A stretch of 64,000 nucleotides of DNA from Chitinophagales bacterium (GTDB lineage: Bacteria; Bacteroidota; Bacteroidia; Chitinophagales; Chitinophagaceae), in NCBI GenBank assembly GCA_017303415.1, contig JAFLBJ010000001.1:1-64000 (forward strand). The letters run 5' to 3'. The notes under the pieces were generated by a model, which saw nothing but the letters and a program-made list of their open reading frames with translations, had not been told where the DNA came from and did no database searches. A program made the translations under genes and the position numbers. This document shows positions 26,497 to 33,045 of this stretch, in pieces. The first letter of the stretch is position 1, and every line of letters begins with the position of its first letter.

Positions 26497-27129
26497 TTAT
26501 TGAATTACTTCCTCTACTCTGCCGCACTTGAACATTCCGGAACCGAAATACGGGTTTTTAATTTCCTTTACTTCGCTAATCCACATGGCACCCTGGTTGT
26601 CCCTTGCCATTGGACAATGGTCATGATAAAGAGGGCGGCCAGCACCGAAGTTTTTCACCAGGTCATAAACTACTTCACTCATCATTACAAAATGTGACCG
26701 CTGATGCTTAATATTATCCCCGTTCTTAGCTATATGTTCTGCATGTTCTTTCATTTCTGCTTCGTTGGCATCGTAGGCTGTTTTTTGTTCTGCCGTCAAT
26801 AATGATTTATCCAGTTTGCCAATAGCATTTTCCATTGCTTTTGCTCCAATCGCTGCTTCACCGGCATTATCACCGGCCAGGGCATTTTTGATATGCAGGT
26901 AATGGTCCGCAATTTCTTTTATGGATGCTGCTGCTTTGGCATCTACATTCGTAAAAACAACAGAAACTGCCTTTACATCCTTATCATCTGTTGCAGATAC
27001 ATGCTGTGTTGTGTCGGTACTCGTTTTGCTCATATCGTGCCCCTCATGTTCATTTTTAGGGCTGCTGTTGCTGCAGGCTGAAAAAACAAGTGCAGATACA
27101 ATTGCAATTGCTGAAATTATCTTGTTCAT
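26497..27129 (-). CDS. DUF3347-domain copper-associated lipoprotein
   Basis: A 210-aa lipoprotein (MNKIISAIAIVSALVFSAC) with a His-containing spacer (NEHEGHDMSK). The DUF3347 pattern follows: IKEIADHYLHIKNALAGDN, a helix pair, RSHFVMMSEVVYDLVKNFG, then YHDHCPMARDNQGAMWISE and IKNPYFGSGMFKCG. The YHDHCPMA...G.WlSe...NPYFG..M..CG block is the same one found at the C terminus of some CusB proteins. A periplasmic copper-binding or copper-delivery role is therefore likely. It lies 16 bp upstream of the split pump and 18 bp after the triple-HMBD gene. Confidence 0.88.
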   Translation of the reverse strand: MNKIISAIAIVSALVFSACSNSSPKNEHEGHDMSKTSTDTTQHVSATDDKDVKAVSVVFTNVDAKAAASIKEIADHYLHIKNALAGDNAGEAAIGAKAMENAIGKLDKSLLTAEQKTAYDANEAEMKEHAEHIAKNGDNIKHQRSHFVMMSEVVYDLVKNFGAGRPLYHDHCPMARDNQGAMWISEVKEIKNPYFGSGMFKCGRVEEVIQ

Positions 27130-27147
27130 AGTTATTTATGATTTTGA

Positions 27148-27606
27148 TTAATGTTGATGATTGCTGTGATCTTCTTTCTTTTCTTTTAAATCCATGCCGC
27201 ATTTAGGGCATTTACCGGCTTTGTCGTATGTTTTATCGCCTTCACATTTCATTGGACATGCATAGGCTTTTACTACTTCCATTTTCATTTTTTCTTTTGG
27301 TGAAAGGTTTAAATCCATTCCACATTTGGTGCATTTTCCCGGTTTATTACTTACCACATCGGCGTGCATCGGGCAGGAGTAGTTTTTTACAACTTCAGCT
27401 TTCATTTGCTCTTTTGGTGAACGTTCCAGTTTCATACCGCAAACCGGGCAGTTACCGGGCTTTTTCATAGCTATGCTGTCATGCATTGAACAGGTATAAA
27501 GTTTTGTGTGCTTCAACGTGTCTCTTTTGCCTGCTTTTTCCTGAGCAAATACAGAAACAGACATGATGGTCAAAGCCGCCATCATCAGCATTTTTACTGA
27601 TTTCAT
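27148..27606 (-). CDS. Secreted protein with three heavy-metal-binding domains
   Basis: A 152-aa protein with a signal peptide (MKSVKMLMMAALTIMSVSVFAQ). The mature chain is three tandem heavy-metal-binding domains at about residues 35-62, 73-101 and 110-143: YTCSMH...CPVCGMKL, YSCPMH...CTKCGMDL and YACPMK...CPKCGMDL. They are separated by near-identical linkers (SPKEQMKAEVVK and SPKEKMKMEVVK). The tail is HSNHQH. The repeated linkers indicate internal duplication. It probably acts as a periplasmic copper sponge or chaperone that loads the CusB adaptors, which carry the same domain. Confidence 0.88.
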   Translation of the reverse strand: MKSVKMLMMAALTIMSVSVFAQEKAGKRDTLKHTKLYTCSMHDSIAMKKPGNCPVCGMKLERSPKEQMKAEVVKNYSCPMHADVVSNKPGKCTKCGMDLNLSPKEKMKMEVVKAYACPMKCEGDKTYDKAGKCPKCGMDLKEKKEDHSNHQH

Positions 27607-27705
27607 TTTTTATTATTTTACTATGTTGGAAAACGAATTACAACGGCATATAGAAATGCCAATAGCCCGGTGTAGGAACACCTGGCTCATCAATGAGTAT
27701 AATCT

Positions 27706-28104
27706 CTAAATAAGGAAAGTACAATTGCGGATGTACACCGCAACGCCGCTACTTCGGGGTGGAGCGTGACTTACAGGATGTTTTTCGGTAACAGAAGAAA
27801 CCAGGATTTCTGAACTGGTAAAACATTCAACCGGTATGTCAATAACCTGTAATGCAAAATTAGTAACGAATGACTCAGCAGTTTTCTGGTCATTGTCATT
27901 CTTCACAAACTTATGTTCATCCTTGCAGCAGCCATTATCTTTTTCTTCAGACTTCTCCATGCCGCAGTTCCCGCAAGTTTTGGATTTATTGTGCCCCAAA
28001 CCCCAATCAGCCAGTTTGCCCATGCAATAGTGCATGTGCACCGTTGCCCCGGTTGAAGTACCGAGGTATAAAACGGCTAATATGGCTACGATGAACTTTT
28101 TCAT
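27706..28104 (-). CDS. HYC_CC_PP-family protein
   Basis: A 132-aa secreted protein (signal MKKFIVAILAVLYLGTSTGA). The three name-giving motifs are visible: H-Y-C in VHMHYCMGKLADWGL, C-C in NGCCKDEHKFVK, and P-P in HAPPRSSGVAVYIRNCTF near the C terminus. The central CGNCGM adds a third Cys pair. The family is found next to copper-resistance genes in Bacteroidota, and a Cu-binding role is inferred. It is the first gene of the leftward copper operon and has a promoter element 12 bp upstream. Confidence 0.85.
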   Translation of the reverse strand: MKKFIVAILAVLYLGTSTGATVHMHYCMGKLADWGLGHNKSKTCGNCGMEKSEEKDNGCCKDEHKFVKNDNDQKTAESFVTNFALQVIDIPVECFTSSEILVSSVTEKHPVSHAPPRSSGVAVYIRNCTFLI

Positions 28105-28115
28105 GAAATACGAAA

Positions 28116-28123
28116 CAAAAGTA
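28116..28123 (-). promoter_or_regulatory. -7 promoter element of the copper operon
   Basis: Minus strand TACTTTTG matches TAnnTTTG and ends 11 bp before the ATG at 28102-28104. A TTTG at the usual 17 to 19 bp upstream is not present, so only the -7 half is good. It is the only promoter-like site before the run of tightly spaced genes 28104 to 16693. Confidence 0.4.
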
Positions 28124-28252
28124 TAGCTATTTTTTTAGAATAGAGCCCTAAATGTTTATAAAATAAATTTTAATACATGATTATGAATTACTTACAACAA
28201 TTCTTCTTGGGTAGAAAAACTGCTTTCAGCAAACGACTTAGAAATTTACCGA

Positions 28253-28357
28253 ATGACTTTAACAGGTTCATTTTATATCTTATTTGCCAGCATTATGCCA
28301 CTAATGGCTATTATCAGCGCTTCTTTAATGATGGATATTGAATCTACAGGAGGTTAA
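28253..28357 (+). pseudogene. Possible membrane-protein tail fragment or microprotein
   Basis: A 34-codon frame with one hydrophobic helix (FYILFASIMPLMAIISASLM) and tail DIESTGG, then TAA. The same frame upstream is open for about 24 more codons and reads SSWVEKLLSANDLEIYR, which looks protein-like, but there is no start codon before a TGA. It could be the 3' remnant of a gene or a real 34-aa microprotein. Low confidence. Confidence 0.25.
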
Positions 28358-28772
28358 ACAGATTTCCAGTCAAACTAATATACATATGACTCTACCGGGG
28401 TATCAATTATCGAAAATATAATATTAAAAATTCAATTAAGTATTTACAATATTAATCTGTACTAACATTTGAGCAAATTAATATTAATTATCCACTACTA
28501 GACCCGAAGTTTTTTTTCCTGATTTTCCAAGTTCAATTCTGATTCTCATAATTCTGATCTTTATCTGTTCCTGGATACTATTACTTCTACATAATTACAT
28601 TTGCAAAACCAGTCTTGACAACAGTCCCTTTAAGTTGAATAAGGGGAATTAGTTTCACCCGGCCCATTGAAACAGATTAATAACCTGTGGGCCTATTCTG
28701 TCCAAATTTTCTATCCCAGAAATTCAGACACTACAACGACCCGCTTTTGAAAATTCGTATTATTACATCGCG

Positions 28773-29321
28773 ATGGAATTCAGTATTACCTATTACAAGA
28801 ATATTTTTTTACAGAAGTTCAATGAACTGGAAAGATACCATCTTGAATCTTCTAATTATTCCCTGATTCAGGCAAGTAATCCTGTTCGTTTTCTCTTATA
28901 CGATACACAGCCATTAGTGGATATGCTTAATAAGGACAAACAATTGCCAATTACTTATTGCGTGAATGGTGATGAGTGGCATGAGAAGGAATCCGGTCTG
29001 CTACCGGTTATTGAATGGAAAGAGGTTAATCCGGGTCTATCAGGTAATCCGGTGGAGTTAAAGAAAGATGCTTTTCTTAGATTCAAATGCCTGTACTTTT
29101 TGGAGAACCCCTATACCGTTCAGGATATTCTTAAATTTTATGCATATGTACGGGGCGGTATACATCTGGATAAGGGAGAAGAAAAATACCAGCCGCTTCG
29201 TGAAGCATTTTATGCCTTTCAGTTAAATGGTCTGTCATCGATGGATCACAGCATGAGAGGTATTGTACAGGTAATCTATACTACACTCAGTAAATATAAA
29301 GAAGCATTGTTGGCTGATTGA
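28773..29321 (+). CDS. Hypothetical protein (mobile-element module)
   Basis: A 182-aa soluble protein with no signal, membrane segment or motif I recognise. Notable blocks are ERYHLESSNYSLIQASNPVRF, YTVQDILKFYAYVRGGIHL and RGIVQVIYTTLSKYKEALLAD. It is rich in Tyr, Phe and charged residues, and probably mixed alpha/beta. It is the first plus-strand gene of the module that continues with ssb, DUF932 and the mobilization genes. A weak -7-like element is at 28596. Confidence 0.55.
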   Translation: MEFSITYYKNIFLQKFNELERYHLESSNYSLIQASNPVRFLLYDTQPLVDMLNKDKQLPITYCVNGDEWHEKESGLLPVIEWKEVNPGLSGNPVELKKDAFLRFKCLYFLENPYTVQDILKFYAYVRGGIHLDKGEEKYQPLREAFYAFQLNGLSSMDHSMRGIVQVIYTTLSKYKEALLAD

Positions 29322-29532
29322 TCTTTTTTCTGTTTTCTTTCCGGCTATTGTTTTTCATAGCATCTTTTCTTGCGACGCTCCGTTCATCTTTTTGCTCAGC
29401 TATCAACTGGCAGATGACCGGCATACTATCCTCATCCTTCGGATACAATGCCTTCAGGGTATATTGGCTGTTCACGCCTCATGCTTCGGCGTCAACAGCA
29501 GGATTACACAACTGAAGGTAGTTGATTGGCGA

Positions 29533-29558
29533 GGTCCTGTTTTGTAAGAAACGGGACC
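29533..29558 (+). other. Hairpin in the ssb leader
   Basis: Ten-base arms GGTCCTGTTT and AAACGGGACC with loop TGTAAG. No T-run follows on the plus strand, so it is not a clear terminator. It may be a structured leader or an mRNA stabiliser. Confidence 0.4.
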
Positions 29559-29615
29559 CCATGCGAAAGCGAAGTTATGCGGCTTTGCGAATCTTAAAAA
29601 GCTGCAAAAAGACTA

Positions 29616-29657
29616 CGGCATAAACACCCACCCATCCCACACCCTTCCTTTATTCCG
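29616..29657 (+). promoter_or_regulatory. Shared leader motif, copy 1 (upstream of ssb)
   Basis: CGGCATAAACAC, 21 bp spacer, TTTATTCCG. The same two blocks in the same order, with a 22-bp spacer, occur at 32362-32404 upstream of the RadC-like gene. Both precede a plus-strand mobile-element gene by about 75 to 100 bp, which suggests a common promoter or operator. Confidence 0.45.
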
Positions 29658-29755
29658 TTTCCTTTTTGCCGGCAGGACAGCCGCATTCTTCCAAAGCTTT
29701 CTTTTTTCCCTTTTTCTTTTACAAAACAATTTTTTTTCATCAAAAATTAAATGTT

Positions 29756-30127
29756 ATGGAACTAACAGGAAGAATCACAGCAAACGCAACGGTCAACACC
29801 GTGAAGGGTGACCGTAAAGTGGTACGGTTCAGTATCGCCATTAATGACAGTTACAAACCCAAAGATTCGCAGGAGGTGAAAAAGCTCACCACCTATGTGA
29901 ACTGTTCCTACTGGATGCGGGAGGGTATCGCAAAGTATCTCACCAAAGGAACGCTGGTGGAAGTGCAGGGGCGTATCTCGGTCAGTGCATGGATGAACAA
30001 AGACGGAGAGCCAAAGGGCTCACTGGATTTTCATGTGAACGGTATCAAACTGCATGGTAAGGGTACTACTGAAACCTTACCCGCACCGGCCGATATTACT
30101 GAACCGGTGGAGGATTTACCATTCTGA
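29756..30127 (+). CDS. ssb: Single-stranded DNA-binding protein
   Basis: I start at ATG 29756 (MELTGRITANATVNTVKGD). The 30 extra codons upstream encode a low-complexity Phe-rich stretch and are untranslated leader. The 123-aa protein is one OB fold: RKVVRFSIAINDSYKP, LTTYVNCSYWMREGIAKYLTKG, TLVEVQGRISVSAWM. It has a short acidic tail ending EDLPF, the typical SSB interaction tip. It is shorter than chromosomal SSB and matches the SSB variants carried by Bacteroidota conjugative or mobilizable elements, where it would protect transferred single strands. The DUF932 gene follows 67 bp downstream. Confidence 0.9.
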   Translation: MELTGRITANATVNTVKGDRKVVRFSIAINDSYKPKDSQEVKKLTTYVNCSYWMREGIAKYLTKGTLVEVQGRISVSAWMNKDGEPKGSLDFHVNGIKLHGKGTTETLPAPADITEPVEDLPF

Positions 30128-30194
30128 TTTATTTATTCTCATTAAACCGCAGCAGTACCGCCTGCGGGATATAAATTATGCTGGGTAATCAATT

Positions 30195-31220
30195 ATGGCG
30201 CATAACATCAATTTCAACGAACAGACAGGACAACACAGTTTTTTCTCCGTGAAAGAAAAAGCCTGGCACGGGCTCGGCCAGGTTGTACAGGACTATCCGA
30301 CCAGTGCCGAAGCCATCCGGTTTGCCGGGTTGGATTATGAAGTGGTAAAGCAGGATATTTATACTACCTGTTACAATGCAGACGGTCAGCCGATGGATTT
30401 TACCAAGCGGATTAAAACCCATTTGGCCACCATGCGGCCCGATACCGGGGAAGTACTCGGAGTAGTGGGCAAGGATTATGAAATCATCCAGAACCGGGAT
30501 GCTTTCAGTTTCTTTGATTCTATTGTCGGGGGCGATGGTATCCAGTATGAAACAGCCGGGGCACTCGGAAAAGGTGAGCGGATTTTTATCACCGCCAAAC
30601 TCCCCGGTTATATCAAAGTAGGCCGGGAGGACTTAATCGAGCAGTATTTATTTCTGACCACTTCCCACGATGGTTTTGGAAGTATTACCGCCGCCTTTAC
30701 ACCCGTCCGTATTGTTTGTAATAATACCCTCAATGCAGCCCTTCGCAATCATTCCAACAGTATCAAAATAAGGCATACCGCCAATGCAAAAGAAAGACTG
30801 GAACAGGCGCATAAAGTAATGGGTATTTCTAACCAGCTTTCCCTGCAACTGGATAGCATCTTTAACCGCTGGACAAAAGTAAAAGTAACCGACCCGGAAC
30901 TCCTGCGATTGATTCAACTGGCGATGGTGCCAAATAAAGAGGTGCTGGACAATATCGAAAAAGGCCAGTATGATGAACTGTCCACCTGCTTTAACAACAT
31001 GTGCAATTCCGTTTTTGAATATGCCATGAGCAGCCCCACCCAGCAAACAGAAACCACCCGGGGCACTTTGTTCGGGGCTTATAATGCCGTGACCGGGTAT
31101 TTTCAGAATGTACGTAATTACAAAGACGACGAAAGCAAACTGAAATCCCTTTTATACGGAGGTACGGCACAACTGCGGACACAGAAGGCCTTTAACCTTT
31201 GTATGGATTTTATGAACTAA
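30195..31220 (+). CDS. DUF932-domain phage/plasmid-like protein
   Basis: A 341-aa protein. The start MAHNINFNEQTGQHSFFSV leads into the DUF932 signature: EKAWHGLGQVVQDYPTSAEA, RPDTGEVLGVVGKDYEIIQN, FITAKLPGYIKVG, LTTSHDGFGSITAAFTPVRI, VCNNTLNAAL, KIRHTANAKERLEQA, and a C-terminal YNAVTGYFQNVRN. Members are found almost only on plasmids, phages and integrative elements. The biochemical role is unknown. It supports calling the 28.7-46.9 kb stretch a mobile-element backbone. An intrinsic terminator follows 9 bp after the stop. Confidence 0.9.
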   Translation: MAHNINFNEQTGQHSFFSVKEKAWHGLGQVVQDYPTSAEAIRFAGLDYEVVKQDIYTTCYNADGQPMDFTKRIKTHLATMRPDTGEVLGVVGKDYEIIQNRDAFSFFDSIVGGDGIQYETAGALGKGERIFITAKLPGYIKVGREDLIEQYLFLTTSHDGFGSITAAFTPVRIVCNNTLNAALRNHSNSIKIRHTANAKERLEQAHKVMGISNQLSLQLDSIFNRWTKVKVTDPELLRLIQLAMVPNKEVLDNIEKGQYDELSTCFNNMCNSVFEYAMSSPTQQTETTRGTLFGAYNAVTGYFQNVRNYKDDESKLKSLLYGGTAQLRTQKAFNLCMDFMN

Positions 31221-31229
31221 AACAACACA

Positions 31230-31256
31230 GGCAGCCCGGCGACGGGCTGCCCTTTT
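31230..31256 (+). terminator. Intrinsic terminator of DUF932 gene
   Basis: A perfect 9-bp stem, GGCAGCCCG with CGGGCTGCC, loop GCGA, followed by CTTTT. It sits 9 bp after the stop codon of the DUF932 gene. Confidence 0.85.
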
Positions 31257-31261
31257 AAAAG

Positions 31262-31317
31262 GTAAAAAAGCTGCCCCGCTATATAGTGGCAGATTTCAGT
31301 ATCGGGCGGGGCAGCTT
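31262..31317 (-). terminator. Intrinsic terminator of the HEPN-motif gene
   Basis: A perfect 12-bp stem: AAGCTGCCCCGC (31268-31279) pairs with GCGGGGCAGCTT (31306-31317). On the minus strand the second arm is followed by TTTTTT. It lies 46 bp beyond the stop of the minus-strand gene 31364-32317 and back to back with the terminator of the opposing gene. Confidence 0.75.
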
Positions 31318-31363
31318 GGGTTATTGTTATTGGCTGAATAAACTTTTTGCTTCTTTTTCTCAA

Positions 31364-32317
31364 CTATATCTTATGAAACTCTCTAAGGTGCATCAGGAAT
31401 GTATCCGTAATCCTGGTATGGGTGAATAAATAATCTCCTGTAGGCTGATTAAACTTTTCATATTCCTGCCGCCATCTCCGGAATTCCTCCAATTCATGCT
31501 GTTCTGTAATAGCTCCGATCATTAATTCATCGCCACTTTCATCTTTTAATAACAGATGGTCCTGATTTATTGTATAGCTAGTGGCTTTAAAATACACCGT
31601 TGGAGAAAGCCCCCATTGGTTAGTTGTTAAATCCTCTTTGGGAATCTCGTACCAGGGCTTATAATAAAAATGAAGGATCTCTTTACAGCCTTTGTTGTTC
31701 AAGAATCCCGGCCAGGCACGATGGGCGAGATAAGTATTGTCTTTCCCATATACTTTAATCTCCTCCTTGAATCCTTCCAGGAGGGATATTATACTCATAG
31801 TTGTAACCATTCTTTGTTTGCACAATTCCGGATCTTCGTAAAGTCCATTCACCAGGTCTATAACATGCTGAATTAAATATGAGGAGTGGGGTCCGCTGTA
31901 TGTATGTTCATAGGGGTGCGCCATCACGTTTCTGATGGTTCGCAGGGATTTTAAATATTCCGGGTTATAGACTTCAAAGTAATTACGATCCTCAAACCAC
32001 TTAATAAGTTGGACCAATTTTTTTCCTTCTCCCCATTTTTCATTATTGATCTCCTGGTACCTGAGTTTAAGCGCCATCTCCATCGTGAACATGGTTTTTA
32101 AGGCCCCCAGATCATAGAACTTATATTCAAAATAGCTATGCTCCAGCAGTTTCCGGATGAGCCGGAAATTCTCTCTCGTGTCACTGTGGACTTCAGGACG
32201 CAAATAAATCTCCGGTACGAATTTCTTAATGAACTCCCCCCTGTCCGTTGATACATTATCAAAGACAGTCCAGGTTTCATCCATGGTTAATAAAGGGGCG
32301 GTTGACTCATTTATCAT
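31364..32317 (-). CDS. HEPN-motif hypothetical protein
   Basis: I start at ATG 32315-32317 (MINESTAPLLTMDETW); the frame is open nine codons further upstream. The 317-aa protein has an N-terminal helical half with DLGALKTMFTMEMALKLRYQ and WFEDRNYFEVYNPEYLKSL. It then has RTIRNVMAHPYEHTYSG, in which R129-N130-x-x-x-H134 is the RNxxxH catalytic signature of HEPN ribonucleases. The C-terminal half (LSPTVYFKATSYTINQDHLLL, HELEEFRRWRQEYEKF) is not recognised. HEPN proteins with this motif are usually RNases in toxin-antitoxin or abortive-infection systems. No small antitoxin-like partner is adjacent. It stands alone between two mobile-element genes on the opposite strand, with its own terminator. 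Confidence 0.6.
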   Translation of the reverse strand: MINESTAPLLTMDETWTVFDNVSTDRGEFIKKFVPEIYLRPEVHSDTRENFRLIRKLLEHSYFEYKFYDLGALKTMFTMEMALKLRYQEINNEKWGEGKKLVQLIKWFEDRNYFEVYNPEYLKSLRTIRNVMAHPYEHTYSGPHSSYLIQHVIDLVNGLYEDPELCKQRMVTTMSIISLLEGFKEEIKVYGKDNTYLAHRAWPGFLNNKGCKEILHFYYKPWYEIPKEDLTTNQWGLSPTVYFKATSYTINQDHLLLKDESGDELMIGAITEQHELEEFRRWRQEYEKFNQPTGDYLFTHTRITDTFLMHLREFHKI

Positions 32318-32361
32318 TACACAAAGTTCGGTTTTCGCCTGCAATATGCTGGCAAGGAGTT

Positions 32362-32404
32362 CGGCATAAACACAGGGCTTAGCGCATGGCTGTCATTTAT
32401 TCCG
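32362..32404 (+). promoter_or_regulatory. Shared leader motif, copy 2 (upstream of RadC-like gene)
   Basis: CGGCATAAACAC (32362-32373), 22 bp spacer, TTTATTCCG (32396-32404), 76 bp before the RadC-like start. It matches the arrangement upstream of ssb, and the flanking GCTG..CAA sequence is partly conserved too. Confidence 0.45.
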
Positions 32405-32479
32405 CTCCTCCTTGCGCAAATTCGGCTGCAACCGGTGAAGGTTTCATAATCAATTTTTCAAACATTAAAAACATGGATT

Positions 32480-32956
32480 ATGGAAAACAAACTAAGCCTG
32501 GAAATGCTGAACAATGTATCAGAAATCGAAGTGGTGTATAAAAGAAAAGTCACCGTTAAAGTATCTGAACGTCCGCTGATCAGGACCTCAAAAGATTGTT
32601 ACGACATCTTAAAAAACTACTGGAATGAAGAAAAGATTGAACTGGTGGAAGAGTTCAAAGTCTTATTTCTGAACCGATCCAACAGGGTTCTTCAACTGAT
32701 GACGGTCTCCAGTGGCGGGATAACCGGTACTGTGGCTGATCCCCGGATCATACTTGCTACAGCCTTAAGGCTGGGTTCCTGCTCCCTTGTCCTCAGCCAT
32801 AACCATCCTTCAGGCAGTCTTAAACCTTCCAGGGCAGACGAAGAACTAACCCAAAAAATCAAATATGCGGCACAGTTTCATGATATAACAGTGCTGGATC
32901 ATATTATCCTAACAAGCGAGGGATATCTCAGCTTCGCTGATGAAGGGCGGCTTTAA
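32480..32956 (+). CDS. RadC-like JAB-domain protein
   Basis: A 158-aa protein of the short RadC/JAB type. The metal-site motif is complete: H107-N-H109-P-S-G...SRAD120 (SHNHPSGSLKPSRADEEL). It is preceded by EEFKVLFLNRSNRVLQLM and followed by VLDHIILTSEGYLSFADEG. It lacks the N-terminal helix-hairpin-helix domain of chromosomal RadC, so it is the short form typical of plasmids, phages and integrative elements. A role in DNA processing or in countering host defences is often proposed but not established. It lies between a divergent HEPN-type gene and the 1343-aa gene. Confidence 0.9.
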   Translation: MENKLSLEMLNNVSEIEVVYKRKVTVKVSERPLIRTSKDCYDILKNYWNEEKIELVEEFKVLFLNRSNRVLQLMTVSSGGITGTVADPRIILATALRLGSCSLVLSHNHPSGSLKPSRADEELTQKIKYAAQFHDITVLDHIILTSEGYLSFADEGRL

Positions 32957-33045
32957 GCCCTTTTTAACTCTATAACTGGCATTGGTCTGCCCACCCTGTC
33001 TGGTATATTGTAGTATTTTTATAGTCCATTACTAAAAACAGTATA

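Larger units (their letters stand above)
28105..28772. other. Intergenic region between copper operon and mobile-element genes
   Basis: This 668-bp stretch is AT-rich and lies between divergent genes. I see a -7-like TACATTTG at 28596-28603 on the plus strand. There is a hairpin at 28661-28693 (GGCCC pairing with GGGCC, ACAG pairing with CTGT, a 6-nt bulge on one side). There is also a short frame 28253-28357 (MTLTGSFYILFASIMPLMAI...STGG) that is open upstream without a start back to 28182 and looks like the tail of a membrane protein. No integrase site or tRNA was found. This is where one would expect the edge between the copper block and the mobile element. Confidence 0.5.
29322..29755 (+). 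other. Long leader upstream of ssb
   Basis: A 434-bp stretch. It holds a hairpin at 29533-29558: GGTCCTGTTT pairs with AAACGGGACC around a 6-nt loop, with one G-U pair. A block CGGCATAAACAC (29616-29627) is followed 21 bp later by TTTATTCCG (29649-29657). The same block recurs upstream of the RadC-like gene. The minus-strand frame here appears to be noise. Confidence 0.5.

Noticed and set aside
28177-28344. 55-codon frame in the 28.1-28.8 kb gap (MIMNYLQQFFLGRK...)
   Set aside because: It overlaps the frame 28253-28357, which has a better membrane-helix composition. Aromatic-rich content looks like chance.
29287-29475. Minus-strand open frame between the 182-aa gene and ssb
   Set aside because: It overlaps the end of a plausible gene, has low-quality composition (SRKENRKKINQPTM), and no recognisable motif or start context.
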